In this document: positions 43,223 through 52,569 of the stretch, piece by piece
Layout of the letters: the number at the start of each line of letters is the position of its first letter
Numbering within the stretch: position 1 is the first letter of the stretch
Assembly: GCF_014196345.1 (NCBI RefSeq)
Contig: NZ_JACIDN010000002.1
Location: forward strand, 372,001-436,000
Direction of reading: 5' to 3'
Length of the DNA: 64,000 nucleotides
DNA from: Methylobacterium brachythecii
GTDB lineage: Bacteria; Pseudomonadota; Alphaproteobacteria; Rhizobiales; Beijerinckiaceae
The notes under the pieces: generated by a model
What the model was told of the DNA's origin: nothing
Seen by the model: only the letters and a program-made list of their open reading frames with translations
Databases searched by the model: none
Translations under genes and position numbers: made by a program

Positions 43223-44524
43223 TTACTCCTCCCCGGCCGGCTTCGGCAGGGCCGGGAGCAGGGGCGAAATCCGCAGCGACGTGATCCGGTTCTTGGCCTT
43301 GCGCACCACCTGGAAGCGGAAGCCGTGGAAGTTGTAGGTGGTCCCCGTGTCGGGGATCGCCCGCGCCTCGTGGATGACGAGGCCGGCGATCGTGGTGGCC
43401 TCCTCGTCCGGCAGGTTCCAATCCATGGCCCGGTTGAGGTCGCGGATCGGCACGCCGCCATCGACCGTCACCGAGCCGTCCGGCTGCGGCCGGACACCGG
43501 AAATCGTGACGTCGTGTTCGTCGGCGATGTCGCCGACGATCTCTTCGAGAATGTCTTCGAGGGTCACGAGGCCCATCACCTCGCCGTATTCGTCGACGGC
43601 GAGCGCGAAGTGCGTCTTGCGGGCGAGGAAGGCCTTGAGCTGGTCGCGCAGCGAGGTCGTGTCCGGCACGAACCAGGTCTCCAGCGCCAGCTCTTCGACC
43701 TTGAGGCTCGCCGGGTCGCCGCCGGCCGCATCCAGCGCGCGCAGCAGGTCCTTGGCGTGGAGCACGCCGACGATGTTCTCGTGCTTTTCCCGCCAGAGCG
43801 GCATGCGTGTGTAGGGCGAGGCCAGCACCTCGCGCACGATCTCCTCGGAGGGCAGGTCGGCATTGATGGTGCGCATCTTGGTGCGATGGACCATCACTTC
43901 GGAGACGGTGAGTTCGTTGAGGTCGAGCAGGCCGCCGAGCATGTCGCGCTCGGCGCGTCCGACGCCGCCCTCGCGGTGGAGCAGGGCGACCTGCCCACGG
44001 ATCTCCTCGGTCGCCGACAGGATCGAGCCGTGCTCGCCGATCGAGATGCCGAAGGGTTTCAGGATCAGGCGGACGGCTGCCTCGGTCGCCACCGCCAGCG
44101 GTCCGAGCAGACCCACCGAGAAGGCGACGGGCCGGGCCAGCAGCAGGGCGATGCGGTCGGGATTGCTGATGGCGAGCGTCTTCGGCAGCACCTCGGCGAA
44201 GACGATGACGAGCACCGACATCGCCACCGTGGCGTAGATCACCCCGCTCGACCCGAACAGGCTGGTGAGCACGCTGGTGGTGAAGGCGGAGGCGCCGATC
44301 GCTACCACGTTGTAGCCGATCAGCATGGCGCCGATGAAGCGCTCGCGGATCGCCAGGATGCGGTTGACGAGGGCGGCCTGCGTGCTGCCGCCCGTCTCCA
44401 GCGAGAGCATCCGGGCCCGCGACGCCGCGGTGAAGGCGGTCTCCGCACCGGCGAAGAAGGCCGAGAGCAGAAGCGAGATCACGACGATACTCGCCGCCAG
44501 CCAGACGTCGGAATGGGAGTCCAT
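43223..44524 (-). CDS. CNNM/CorC-family hemolysin-like membrane protein
   Basis: 433 aa. An N-terminal DUF21 (CNNM) domain with four membrane helices (about 1-190) is followed by two CBS domains (about 215-335: M-V-H-R-T-K-M, Y-T-R-M-P-L, V-D-E-Y-G-E-V-M-G-L-V-T) and a CorC_HlyC domain (D-E-H-D-V-T...V-D-G-G-V-P-I-R-D-L-N) to the end. Members are implicated in Mg2+/Co2+ transport or efflux control. The 'hemolysin' name is historical. Single gene, ending 4 bp from the VWA gene (convergent). Confidence 0.9.
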   Translation of the reverse strand: MDSHSDVWLAASIVVISLLLSAFFAGAETAFTAASRARMLSLETGGSTQAALVNRILAIRERFIGAMLIGYNVVAIGASAFTTSVLTSLFGSSGVIYATVAMSVLVIVFAEVLPKTLAISNPDRIALLLARPVAFSVGLLGPLAVATEAAVRLILKPFGISIGEHGSILSATEEIRGQVALLHREGGVGRAERDMLGGLLDLNELTVSEVMVHRTKMRTINADLPSEEIVREVLASPYTRMPLWREKHENIVGVLHAKDLLRALDAAGGDPASLKVEELALETWFVPDTTSLRDQLKAFLARKTHFALAVDEYGEVMGLVTLEDILEEIVGDIADEHDVTISGVRPQPDGSVTVDGGVPIRDLNRAMDWNLPDEEATTIAGLVIHEARAIPDTGTTYNFHGFRFQVVRKAKNRITSLRISPLLPALPKPAGEE

Positions 44525-44683
44525 GGAGCCGTCGTTCCCGCGGCCCGCAAGCCGCGGTGCCGTGGCGTTCCTCTAGCAGCGGCGCGGCCCGCTCGAAACA
44601 GAAGCGCCGCAGATCACGGCTCCAGCGTTTCGATGGTCTGCGAGCCGCCTTCGCGACGAAGCGCTGTTTCTTCGCGACCTGCC

Positions 44684-46132
44684 CTAAGCGGCCTCGGGCT
44701 GACGCGCGTTCTGACCGCCGGTCGCCGCCAGCGTGCCGGGCAGCTCGATGCGCGCGCTCAGGCCTCCCGCCGGCCTGTTCTCCAGCGTCAGCCGCCCATC
44801 ATGGGCCTCGACGATGGCGAGCACGATCGACAGGCCGAGGCCGAAACCGCTGGCATCGTTGAGGTTCCGGGCACGGTCGCCGCGCACGAAGGGCTGCAGC
44901 ATGGCGTGCCGCTCGGATTCCGGAATGCCGGGGCCATCATCGGCCACCTCGATCGCCACGCCGTTCGTGCATTTCGAGACCGAAAGCCGGGCGCTCCCGG
45001 CGTATTTCACGGCATTGTCGACGAGATTGTTGACCGCGCGTTCGAGATCCTCGGGATGCGCCCGGATCAGCACGTGGCGCGCCTGCTCCATGCTCACGTT
45101 CGCGCCGGTATCCGAATAGTCGTCGCACACGGTCTGGACCAGGGAGGCGATGTCGATCAGCGGTTTCTCGGCCGTCGAGCCGCCCTCGGCCCCGCGTTCG
45201 TCGCGGGCGTAGGCGAGGGCCGCCTCGACCAGCGCGTTCATCTGGTCGAGATCGCGAAGGGTCCGCTCGCGGGCCTGATCGTCCTCGATGAACTCGGCGC
45301 GCAGCCGCAGGCGGGTGATCGGCGTGCGCAGATCGTGGCTGATGGCGGCGAGCATCTGGGTGCGGTCGTCGATCAGGCGGTTCACGCGCGCCCTCATCCG
45401 ATCGAGGGCGGCGGCGAGAGCCAGCACCTCGTCTGGCCCCCGGCGCGGCAAGGGAAGCGGCACCCGGCTGGTGCCGAACGCCTCGGCGGCGCCAGCGAGC
45501 TGGGCCAACGGCGCCGTGAGGGCGCGGGTGGCCCAGACGGTGAGCAGGGTCAGCGTGGTCGCGAGGAACAGGAAGCTGAAGATGATCGCGCCGCGCTTGG
45601 GCGGTTCGAGCGCATCGTCCGGCAGCGTCGCCTGAAGCTGCGCTCCGGCAGGCGTGCGCAGCCCGATATGCAGGACCGGCGGCTCCTCGGGACTGGCATC
45701 GGGCGCGAGATCGGCAAGCGCCAGCTCCCGCCCGTAGCCATCGAGCAGGCGTCCGATGATCGGGCGCTCGCGCAGCCGCTCGCTCTCGATCGCGGGCGGA
45801 GTGCCCTGCCAGGCCTCGAGACGAAGGTTCGGCAAGCTTCGCCCCGCTGCCGCGATGATCGCGTCGCGTCCCTCGGGCGCGGTCTCGTCGAGCAGCCGGG
45901 CGATCACGGCGAGGCGGTTGGCGGCGACGCCTGGGCGCGTCTCGGCGCGCCAGGGCTCGCGCATCGCGAAGAGCGCCACCGCCGCGGCGGCGTGCGAGGC
46001 GACGATCGCCGCGACGACGAGCAGGGCGATCTGGCCGGCGACGCTTTTCGGCCGCGGCCAGAAGCGGCGCAGGCCGGCCGGACGCGCGGTTTTCGAGGCA
46101 ACCGGGGCGGCGATCGTGGTGCCGGTGCTCAT
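44684..46132 (-). CDS. sensor histidine kinase
   Basis: 482 aa from ATG 46132; the start overlaps the response regulator stop (ATGA). Two membrane helices (about 32-56 and 182-205) flank a periplasmic sensor domain; HAMP at about 205-258; H-box A-I-S-H-D-L-R-T-P-I-T-R-L at about 268-280; ATP-binding N-L-V-D-N-A-V-K-Y, D-D-G-P-G-I and G-F-G-L-G-L-S-I boxes. EnvZ/CpxA-like class I kinase. The signal is unknown. Confidence 0.92.
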   Translation of the reverse strand: MSTGTTIAAPVASKTARPAGLRRFWPRPKSVAGQIALLVVAAIVASHAAAAVALFAMREPWRAETRPGVAANRLAVIARLLDETAPEGRDAIIAAAGRSLPNLRLEAWQGTPPAIESERLRERPIIGRLLDGYGRELALADLAPDASPEEPPVLHIGLRTPAGAQLQATLPDDALEPPKRGAIIFSFLFLATTLTLLTVWATRALTAPLAQLAGAAEAFGTSRVPLPLPRRGPDEVLALAAALDRMRARVNRLIDDRTQMLAAISHDLRTPITRLRLRAEFIEDDQARERTLRDLDQMNALVEAALAYARDERGAEGGSTAEKPLIDIASLVQTVCDDYSDTGANVSMEQARHVLIRAHPEDLERAVNNLVDNAVKYAGSARLSVSKCTNGVAIEVADDGPGIPESERHAMLQPFVRGDRARNLNDASGFGLGLSIVLAIVEAHDGRLTLENRPAGGLSARIELPGTLAATGGQNARQPEAA

Positions 46133-46866
46133 GAGCGGGTCACCTCGGGCGCGAACAGGTAGCCGCCGGAGCGGATGGTGCGGATGATCTCGGGATTGCG
46201 CGGGTCCTGTTCGAGCTTCTGGCGGATACGGCTGACCAGCACGTCGATGCTGCGTTCGAAGGGGCCGGCGCTGCGCCCCTGCGTCAGGTCGAGAAGCTGG
46301 TCGCGGGAGAGCACGCGGCCCGGCCGCAGGCAAAGCGCGTGCAGCAGGTCGAACTCCGCGCCCGTGATGGCGATGCGGGCGCCTTCAGGGCTCAGCACCT
46401 GGCGCAATCCGGTATCAAGCGTCCAGCCATGGAAATGCAGACGCCGGGCCTCCTCCACCTCCGGCCGCTCGGCGCCGTTGCTGTTGCCCCGGCGCAGGAT
46501 CGCCCGGATGCGCGCAAGTAGCTCTCGCGGGTTGAAGGGCTTGGCGAGATAGTCGTCGGCGCCGGTCTCCAGGCCGATGATCCGGTCGATCTCCTCGGAT
46601 TTGGCAGTGAGCATCAGGATCGGCATGGCTGACGCTGCGCGTAGGCGGCGGCACAGACTCAGGCCATCTTCACCCGGCAGCATCAGGTCGAGCACGACGA
46701 GGTCGATGCGGGACTCCGCCAGCACGCGGTCCATCTCGCGACCATCGACGGCGAGGCTGACCCGGCACTCGTTGCCGCGCAGATAGCGCGCGACGAGCGC
46801 GCTGATCTCCCGGTCGTCCTCGACGACGAGAATGTGGGGCGTGGTCGCGCTGGTAGGGGTCGTCAT
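46129..46866 (-). CDS. OmpR/PhoB-family response regulator
   Basis: 245 aa from ATG 46866 (an in-frame TTG at 46878 is possible). Receiver domain: acidic pocket E-D-D at about 15-17, phospho-acceptor Asp in L-V-V-L-D-L-M-L-P-G-E-D-G-L (about 54), T in M-L-T-A-K and Lys in L-A-K-P-F. The C-terminal winged helix (about 150-240) ends with R-I-R-Q-K-L-E-Q-D-P and I-R-T-I-R-S-G-G-Y-L. First gene of the two-component operon, cognate to the overlapping histidine kinase. Confidence 0.94.
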   Translation of the reverse strand: MTTPTSATTPHILVVEDDREISALVARYLRGNECRVSLAVDGREMDRVLAESRIDLVVLDLMLPGEDGLSLCRRLRAASAMPILMLTAKSEEIDRIIGLETGADDYLAKPFNPRELLARIRAILRRGNSNGAERPEVEEARRLHFHGWTLDTGLRQVLSPEGARIAITGAEFDLLHALCLRPGRVLSRDQLLDLTQGRSAGPFERSIDVLVSRIRQKLEQDPRNPEIIRTIRSGGYLFAPEVTRS

Positions 46867-47101
46867 GGCGGCCGTCAAAATCTTCGATCGTCAGTATGCT
46901 CGCTCATCCCGCCAGTTCGTAGATCAGGGCAACACAATCTTTGTAACGCGATGTTTCGCGAGCAAGATCTTCACAATCCCCTGAAACCCGCATCGATCCA
47001 GCGATCGGTGATTGCCGGGACTCCCGCGGATTCCTATGTCGGAAGACAACTGATTCGCGGGCAGTTCTGCGGGTCGCCGCCGATAGATCCGAGAGACGAC
47101 G

Positions 47102-47383
47102 ATGCAGAGTTCGAACCGCCTTTTCGACGACGTCGCTCGGATCTTCACCGACGCGACCGGTGCCGCTCAGGGCGTACGCCGTGAGGCCGAGACCCTGTTC
47201 AAGGCTCAGATCGAGCGCCTGATCCGCGACATGGACATCGCGTCGCGCGAAGAGGTCGACGTTCTGCGCGACCTCGTCACCGCTCTGCGCAGCCGCAACG
47301 ACGCACTCGAAGCCCGCGTCGCCGCCCTGGAATCCCGGCTCGGCACGGATGCGAGTCCTGCCGGCAACACCGAATCCGTCTGA
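47102..47383 (+). CDS. ubiK: ubiquinone biosynthesis accessory factor UbiK family protein
   Basis: 93 aa: F-D-D-V-A-R-I-F-T-D-A-T-G-A-A-Q-G at the N terminus, then a coiled coil (E-E-V-D-V-L-R-D-L-V-T-A-L-R-S-R-N-D-A-L-E-A-R-V-A-A-L-E) with a short polar tail. This is the BMFP/YqiC architecture: an amphipathic membrane-binding helix plus trimerising coiled coil. UbiK assists the Ubi protein complex in aerobic ubiquinone synthesis. GAGAGACG precedes the ATG. Confidence 0.88.
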   Translation: MQSSNRLFDDVARIFTDATGAAQGVRREAETLFKAQIERLIRDMDIASREEVDVLRDLVTALRSRNDALEARVAALESRLGTDASPAGNTESV

Positions 47384-47657
47384 TGCATTTTACACAGGAA
47401 CGAGCGGTGGAAAGTGCAGTTGCCCACCATTCATCCCGTGACAACGCTTTGAACGATGCGGGGAACGCAGGCTATAAACGTTTAGGCACTGATTCGCGCC
47501 TGACAGAACAACTCCTCGAACGCTCGGACCGTTGATCTCCGAACGAATCCACGCCCCTGCGTAGGTTTCGTTTCGGCACGCTCTCGGATTCGTCGCGGCC
47601 TTTGCTTCACCGCCGAACCGTTCATCGGTCATGAACGGATCGACAATTTGGATCGCC

Positions 47658-48164
47658 ATGACCCAGCTGCACATCATCGAGGAACTTGATCGGCCAGAGC
47701 ACCCGCTCGACGTGGTCGAGAGGCTGGCCTCCCTGCGCGACTGGATCTTCGACCGCGCCGAGACGGACGAGATGTCCGTGACCGTCGAGGGCAAGTGGAC
47801 CGAGTATCACGTCGCCTTCACCTGGATCGAGGATGTCGAGGCGCTGCACGTCGCCTGCGCCTTCGACCTGAAGGTGCCCGATCGCCGCCGCGTCGAGATG
47901 ACGAGACTGATCGGGATGCTGAACGAGCAGCTCTGGATCGGCCACTTCGATCTCTGGTCGAACGATAACGTGGTGATGTTCCGGCACTCGCTGCTCCTGA
48001 CCGGCGGCATCGCACCGACGCAGGCCCAGTGCGCGATGCTGATGAAGTCCGCCGCCGAGGCCTGCGAGCGCTACTACCAGGCTTTCCAGTTCGTGCTCTG
48101 GGCCGGCAAGCCGGCGCGCGAAGCCCTCGACGCCGTGCTGTTCGAGACCGAAGGCGAGGCCTGA
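47658..48164 (+). CDS. YbjN domain-containing protein
   Basis: 168 aa from ATG 47658; an in-frame ATG at 47631 would add nine residues. YbjN fold (related to type III secretion chaperones): D-E-M-S-V-T-V-E-G-K-W-T-E-Y-H-V-A-F-T-W at about 40-59 and L-N-E-Q-L-W-I-G-H-F-D-L-W at about 90-102. Role in alphaproteobacteria unclear; it is regularly placed directly before proC, as here (7-bp gap), suggesting one operon. Confidence 0.87.
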   Translation: MTQLHIIEELDRPEHPLDVVERLASLRDWIFDRAETDEMSVTVEGKWTEYHVAFTWIEDVEALHVACAFDLKVPDRRRVEMTRLIGMLNEQLWIGHFDLWSNDNVVMFRHSLLLTGGIAPTQAQCAMLMKSAAEACERYYQAFQFVLWAGKPAREALDAVLFETEGEA

Positions 48165-48171
48165 GCCGTCC

Positions 48172-48999
48172 GTGACCGGAACCGACAGGGGATCATTGCC
48201 GGCCTCGCTGACTCTCGTCGGCGCCGGCAAGATGGGTGGCGCGCTGCTCAAGGGATGGCTCGACGGCGGACTCGATCCGGACACCACGACGGTCGTCGAT
48301 CCGCAGATCGGTCCGGACATCGCCGCCCTCTGTCAGGAACGAGGCATCGCCCTCAACCCGAGCCAGCCGCCGATCGCGGAGGTGATGGTCCTCGCGATCA
48401 AGCCGCAGGGCCTGGAAGCTGCGGCGCCCAAGCTGGCTCCGCTCGTCGGACGCGATACGCTCGTCCTCTCGATCCTCGCCGGCAAGACCCTGGCGAATCT
48501 GGCGGAGCGCCTGCCCGGCACGCGCGCCTTCGTGCGGACCATGCCCAACCTGCCGGCGAGCATCGGTCGTGGCGCGACGGGTGCGGTGGCCAGCGCGGCG
48601 GTCACGCCGGAACAGCGTCGAGCCGCGGACGCGCTCCTCGCCTGCTCCGGCCTCGTCGAATGGGTCGACGACGAGGCGCTCATCGATGTGGTCACCGCGG
48701 TGTCCGGTTCGGGACCGGCCTATGCCTTCCTGCTCGCCGAAGCCCTGGCCGATGCCGGCGCGAAGGCTGGCCTGCCGCCGGAGATGGCGGCGCGGCTCGG
48801 GCGTGCCACGGTGGCCGGGGCCGGCGCGCTGCTCGACGCGAGCCCGATCGAGGCCGGCCAGCTTCGCCGCGACGTCACGTCTCCCGGCGGCACCACCGCA
48901 GCGGCGCTCGCCGTGCTGATGAGGGAAGGCGGCGTACCCGACCTGCTCACGGAGGCCGTTGAAGCTGCACGGCGACGGGCCGGGGAACTCGCCGGCTAA
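48172..48999 (+). CDS. proC: pyrroline-5-carboxylate reductase
   Basis: 275 aa from GTG 48172. Rossmann start L-T-L-V-G-A-G-K-M-G-G-A-L-L-K-G-W at about 13-29, then V-R-T-M-P-N-L-P-A-S-I-G-R-G and the C-terminal signature D-V-T-S-P-G-G-T-T-A-A-A-L at about 228-240. Catalyses the last step of proline synthesis: pyrroline-5-carboxylate plus NAD(P)H to proline, cytoplasmic. Follows ybjN closely. Confidence 0.95.
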   Translation: MTGTDRGSLPASLTLVGAGKMGGALLKGWLDGGLDPDTTTVVDPQIGPDIAALCQERGIALNPSQPPIAEVMVLAIKPQGLEAAAPKLAPLVGRDTLVLSILAGKTLANLAERLPGTRAFVRTMPNLPASIGRGATGAVASAAVTPEQRRAADALLACSGLVEWVDDEALIDVVTAVSGSGPAYAFLLAEALADAGAKAGLPPEMAARLGRATVAGAGALLDASPIEAGQLRRDVTSPGGTTAAALAVLMREGGVPDLLTEAVEAARRRAGELAG

Positions 49000-49078
49000 T
49001 CCACGCGATCGCGGTTCGGCTGCACACGGGCCGATCGCCCCCTACATGGGTCTGGAGAGTCCCGAACGGAGCGCGATC

Positions 49079-49804
49079 ATGGATGCCGCCGATCCGAAGC
49101 CAAAGGCCAAGAAGAAGCCCAATCCCCGCGAGGCCGTGGTCGAGGCGTTGATGCGGCTCGCTGCCGTTCAGCCCTGGAACGACATCGAGATTGGCGACAT
49201 CGCCCGCGAGGCCGAGATCACGCTCGCCGAGTTCCGCGACCTGTTTCCCTCAAAGGGTGCCGTGCTCGGCGGCCTGTCGCGCGTGATCGATGGCAAGGTC
49301 CTGGACCGTGACTTCTCGGACATGGCCGAGGAGCCGGCGCGCGAACGCCTGTTCGACGTGCTGATGCGTCGCCTCGACGCGATGGCACCGTACAAGACGG
49401 CGCTCCGGCGGATCTCCTACGCGCTGCGCGGCGATCCACTTTCCATGATGGCGCTGAACAGCGTGGCGCTGAACTCGCACCGCTTCATGCTCGCCGCCGC
49501 CGGGATTGACACCGAAGGATCGCTCGGTCGCCTTCGGCTGCAGGGCAGCGTGATCGCCTTCGCACGGGTCGTTCAGGTCTGGCTCGACGACGACGATCCG
49601 GCGCTCGCGCGCACCATGGCGCGGCTCGACAAGGAGATCCGCCAAGGCGAGCGGTTCATGGAGCGAGCGGATGACGCGCGCCGGCTCACAGCGCCACTGC
49701 GCGCCATCGGGCGCGCGCTGCTGGAACGCCGCCCGAGCCGCGACCGGCGTCGCGACACGGAGGGCGAGAACACGATCGACGGCGATCCGGCCGCGGCCGT
49801 CTGA
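49079..49804 (+). CDS. TetR-fold regulator (possible COQ9-like relative)
   Basis: 241 aa from ATG 49079. An N-terminal basic segment (K-A-K-K-K-P-N-P-R-E) leads into a TetR helix-turn-helix at about 27-62 (I-E-I-G-D-I-A-R-E-A-E-I-T-L-A-E-F-R-D-L-F-P-S-K). The C-terminal part includes V-W-L-D-D-D-D-P-A-L-A-R-T-M-A-R-L-D-K-E-I, which resembles the end of COQ9 proteins, themselves TetR-fold ubiquinone factors. DNA-binding regulator is the default reading. It lies 79 bp after proC; neighbours include ubiK upstream. Confidence 0.72.
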   Translation: MDAADPKPKAKKKPNPREAVVEALMRLAAVQPWNDIEIGDIAREAEITLAEFRDLFPSKGAVLGGLSRVIDGKVLDRDFSDMAEEPARERLFDVLMRRLDAMAPYKTALRRISYALRGDPLSMMALNSVALNSHRFMLAAAGIDTEGSLGRLRLQGSVIAFARVVQVWLDDDDPALARTMARLDKEIRQGERFMERADDARRLTAPLRAIGRALLERRPSRDRRRDTEGENTIDGDPAAAV

Positions 49805-49810
49805 CGTCGT

Positions 49811-50059
49811 TCAGCGCGCCTCGGCGGAGCGACGACGGCTCGGCGCCGCGTGGCCACCATCCATGACCATGCGGCAGCCGGGGCTGAGATTGGCCTTCTG
49901 GCTCCGAAGGCACTGGGTGATCGCGCTGGCGCTCGGGATGTAGGAGGCGCAGAGGCGCCACACGTCCGGCTCGCAGGCGGCGCGAGCATCGGCACTCTGA
50001 GCGAGGGCGGGCGAAGCGCCGCAGATCAGGAGCGCAGCGAAGAGCGAAGTACGTGTCAT
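49811..50059 (-). CDS. small secreted Cys-rich protein
   Basis: 82 aa with signal peptide (FAALLICGASPALA). The mature part has the pattern A-C-E-P-D-V-W-R-L-C-A-S-Y-I-P...I-T-Q-C-L-R...L-S-P-G-C-R-M-V-M: four regularly spaced cysteines, a motif shared by many short exported proteins of Rhizobiales that resemble Cys-rich GLG1 repeats. Function unknown. It ends 7 bp from the TetR-fold gene (convergent). Confidence 0.78.
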   Translation of the reverse strand: MTRTSLFAALLICGASPALAQSADARAACEPDVWRLCASYIPSASAITQCLRSQKANLSPGCRMVMDGGHAAPSRRRSAEAR

Positions 50060-50213
50060 GAGCGTCGAGCCTTCCCTTCTCCGTATTTTATACGGTCAAG
50101 GTCGGCTCGAAATCGTTAACGAAATGGAAAAAGTGCCGGATCGACGTCAGCTCTCGTTAAGACTTCCGGCCGCTGTTGCAACGGGGCCGCGTGACCGACA
50201 CGCCACACCCGCT

Positions 50214-50636
50214 TCAGTGGCAACCGCACCCGTCGCCGCAACCGCCGCTGGAGGCCTTGCCGACGGGGACCGAGGCGGCCTGGTCTCGGCTGAGGCCTCG
50301 CTCTTCGAGCTCCGCAAGGTAATTCTTCCAGCGCGTGCGGTACTCGCGCCCGAGATCGTAGAGGTATCCCCAGCCGAAAATGCCGGTATCGTGCCGGTCG
50401 TCGAAGGACAGCTTCACGGCGTAGTTGCCGATGGGCTCGACGGCGAGGATCGCCACCTCGCGCTTGCCGCCGATGATCTTGCGCTCGGCCGGCGAGTGCC
50501 CCTGCACCTCGGCAGAGGGGCTCGAAACGCGAAGATACTCGGCGGGAAGATCGAAGCGGCCGCCATCCTCGAAGGCCACGCGCAGCATGCGCTTGTCGCC
50601 TAACAGGCGGATCTCGGTGGGCCAGCGCTCGCTCAT
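50214..50636 (-). CDS. DUF971 (GBBH-like N-terminal domain) protein
   Basis: 140 aa. Domain residues 5-105: W-P-T-E-I-R-L-L-G-D-K-R-M-L-R-V-A-F-E-D-G, then S-P-S-A-E-V-Q-G-H, V-A-I-L-A-V-E-P-I-G-N-Y-A-V-K and H-D-T-G-I-F-G-W-G-Y-L-Y: the DUF971 fold also found at the N-terminus of gamma-butyrobetaine hydroxylase. The Cys-rich C terminus G-G-C-G-D-G-C-G-C-H looks like a metal or Fe-S binding tail. Members often occur with Mrp/ApbC Fe-S scaffold genes or, as here, close to moaA. Exact role unknown. Confidence 0.85.
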   Translation of the reverse strand: MSERWPTEIRLLGDKRMLRVAFEDGGRFDLPAEYLRVSSPSAEVQGHSPAERKIIGGKREVAILAVEPIGNYAVKLSFDDRHDTGIFGWGYLYDLGREYRTRWKNYLAELEERGLSRDQAASVPVGKASSGGCGDGCGCH

Positions 50637-50707
50637 GTCATCCTCACGCCGTGGCGATGCGCCCCGTGTGCTTGCTCGTTCGGGGCCGAACCCTCATATG
50701 AATACAG

Positions 50708-51805
50708 ATGCTGGACCTGTCAGCCGATAAAGCAACCCAAACCGATTTCGAGTCGCGTTCCGAGACGCATATGTGGGCTGTTCGAGACGACGCTCCCCCG
50801 CCGATGCGCCCGTCGCCGCTCGTCGATCCGTTCGGCCGCGCAATCACCTATCTGCGCATCTCGGTCACGGATCGCTGCGATTTCCGCTGCAGCTACTGCA
50901 TGGCTGAGAACATGCAGTTCCTGCCCAAGCGCGACCTGCTGAGCCTCGAGGAGCTCGACCGGCTCTGCAACGTCTTCGTCGAGCGCGGCGTGCGCAAGCT
51001 GCGCATCACCGGCGGCGAGCCCTTGGTCCGCCGCGACATCATGCAGCTCTTCCGTCGGCTCTCGCGGCATCTCGACAGCGGCGCCCTCGATGAGCTGACG
51101 CTGACCACCAACGGCTCGCAGCTCGGCCGCTTCGCGCCGGAATTGGCCGATCTCGGCATCCGCCGCGTGAACGTCTCGCTCGACACGCTCGATGCCGACA
51201 AGTTCAAGGACATCACCCGGCGCGGCGACCTGCCGACCGTGCTCGCCGGCATCGAGGCGGCGCGCAAAGCCGGCATCAAGGTCAAGATCAACGCCGTTGC
51301 GCTGAAGGGCCTGAACGAGCACGAGATCCCCGACATGATCCGCTGGGCACACGGTCTCGGCATGGACATGACGCTGATCGAGGTGATGCCGCTCGGCGAG
51401 ATCGACGGCGACCGCACCGACCAGTTCCTGCCGCTCTCCGTCGCCCGCGAGCACCTGGAAGAGCAGTTCACTTTGACCCCGCTCGCCCACCGCACCGGTG
51501 GCCCGGCGCGCTACGTGAAGATCGAGGAGACCGGCGGGCGGCTCGGCTTCATCACGCCGCTCACCCATAATTTCTGCGAGGGCTGCAACCGCGTCCGGCT
51601 CACCTGCACCGGGCAGCTCTACCTCTGCCTCGGCCAGGAGGATTCGGCGGATCTGCGAGCGCCGCTGCGGGCGTCTGAGGATGACGAGTTGCTGCGGCAA
51701 GCGGTTATCGACGCCATCGCCCGCAAGCCCAAGGGCCACGACTTCGTCATCGAGCGGGCACGGCCCGCCGCCGTGCCGCGGCATATGAGCGTGACGGGCG
51801 GCTGA
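50708..51805 (+). CDS. moaA: GTP 3',8-cyclase MoaA
   Basis: 365 aa; start at 50708, with Met22 (50771) as an alternative. Radical-SAM cluster C-D-F-R-C-S-Y-C near residue 57, S-V-T-D-R immediately before it, G-G-E-P at about 102, and the C-terminal cluster [13 protein letters not shown] near 295-308. It converts GTP to 3',8-cyclo-GTP, the first step of molybdenum cofactor synthesis, which PaoABC in this window requires. It is divergent from the DUF971 gene. Confidence 0.95.
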   Translation: MLDLSADKATQTDFESRSETHMWAVRDDAPPPMRPSPLVDPFGRAITYLRISVTDRCDFRCSYCMAENMQFLPKRDLLSLEELDRLCNVFVERGVRKLRITGGEPLVRRDIMQLFRRLSRHLDSGALDELTLTTNGSQLGRFAPELADLGIRRVNVSLDTLDADKFKDITRRGDLPTVLAGIEAARKAGIKVKINAVALKGLNEHEIPDMIRWAHGLGMDMTLIEVMPLGEIDGDRTDQFLPLSVAREHLEEQFTLTPLAHRTGGPARYVKIEETGGRLGFITPLTHNFCEGCNRVRLTCTGQLYLCLGQEDSADLRAPLRASEDDELLRQAVIDAIARKPKGHDFVIERARPAAVPRHMSVTGG

Positions 51806-51815
51806 GCGGCCGCTT

Positions 51816-52430
51816 TTACCGCATCGCCGGCTGTGCCGGTTCCCGATCGCGCTTCGCGTAGATCCGGCGCAACAGGCGCCAGAGAACGACGATCGCCGCC
51901 ACAGCAGCCAGCGCGATGAGTCCGGCGACGGTGGCCGCCGCGGCTGGATGGATCAGCACCGCCAGCAATAATCCCGTCGTCGTGACATCCTCACCGAGCG
52001 ATAGGCCGATATTCGAAAACGGCTCCGGGCTCGCATTGGCGACGGCCCGCGCGCTGGCCTTGGCGCCGTGGGTGAGCAGGGCCGCGCTCCCGCCGAGCAG
52101 GAGACTCGCGATCTGCCAGGTCGGATCCTGCGGATCGATCACGGCGGCGGCGAGCAAGGCTCCGCCGATCGGGCGGATGAAGGTGTGGATGCCGTCCCAG
52201 AGCGAGTCGAGCCACGGGATCTTGTCGGCGAAGAACTCGGCGATCAGGCCGACGGCGGAAATACCGATGATCGTCGGGCTCGCCAGCGCGTCGAGCGCGT
52301 GCAGGTGCTGGGGGAGTTGGACCCAACCGTAATGCATCGCGAGGCCGAGGGCGAACGTGCAGAGGTAGATTCGCCAGCCCGACAGCAGGCCGATACTGGC
52401 ACCCAATCCGATCAGTTCCGGGGCACCCAT
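51816..52430 (-). CDS. DUF4126 family membrane protein
   Basis: 204 aa from ATG 52430 (the frame extends to 52505 without support). About five membrane helices, with G-L-G-A-S-I-G-L-L-S-G-W-R-I-Y at the N terminus and F-F-A-D-K-I-P-W-L-D-S-L-W-D at about 67-80, characteristic of DUF4126. Inner membrane, function unknown. Starts of this gene and the dehydrogenase at 52570 diverge across 139 bp. Confidence 0.83.
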   Translation of the reverse strand: MGAPELIGLGASIGLLSGWRIYLCTFALGLAMHYGWVQLPQHLHALDALASPTIIGISAVGLIAEFFADKIPWLDSLWDGIHTFIRPIGGALLAAAVIDPQDPTWQIASLLLGGSAALLTHGAKASARAVANASPEPFSNIGLSLGEDVTTTGLLLAVLIHPAAAATVAGLIALAAVAAIVVLWRLLRRIYAKRDREPAQPAMR

Positions 52431-52569
52431 GCGACGGCCCTCGCGGGCAATATCGCCCGACCACGACAATATGGGTGTGATCGAGATTTTCTGCAGGCGT
52501 CCCAAGATTGACGCTCCCGGACAGCCCTCCTAGACGGGGCCGCATTCTGCATTCGTTTGGAGACGGTCG

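Noticed and set aside
43325..46162. Very long forward ORF opposite the CorC and histidine kinase genes
   Set aside because: Shadow frame of two well-supported reverse-strand genes; no motif in its translation.
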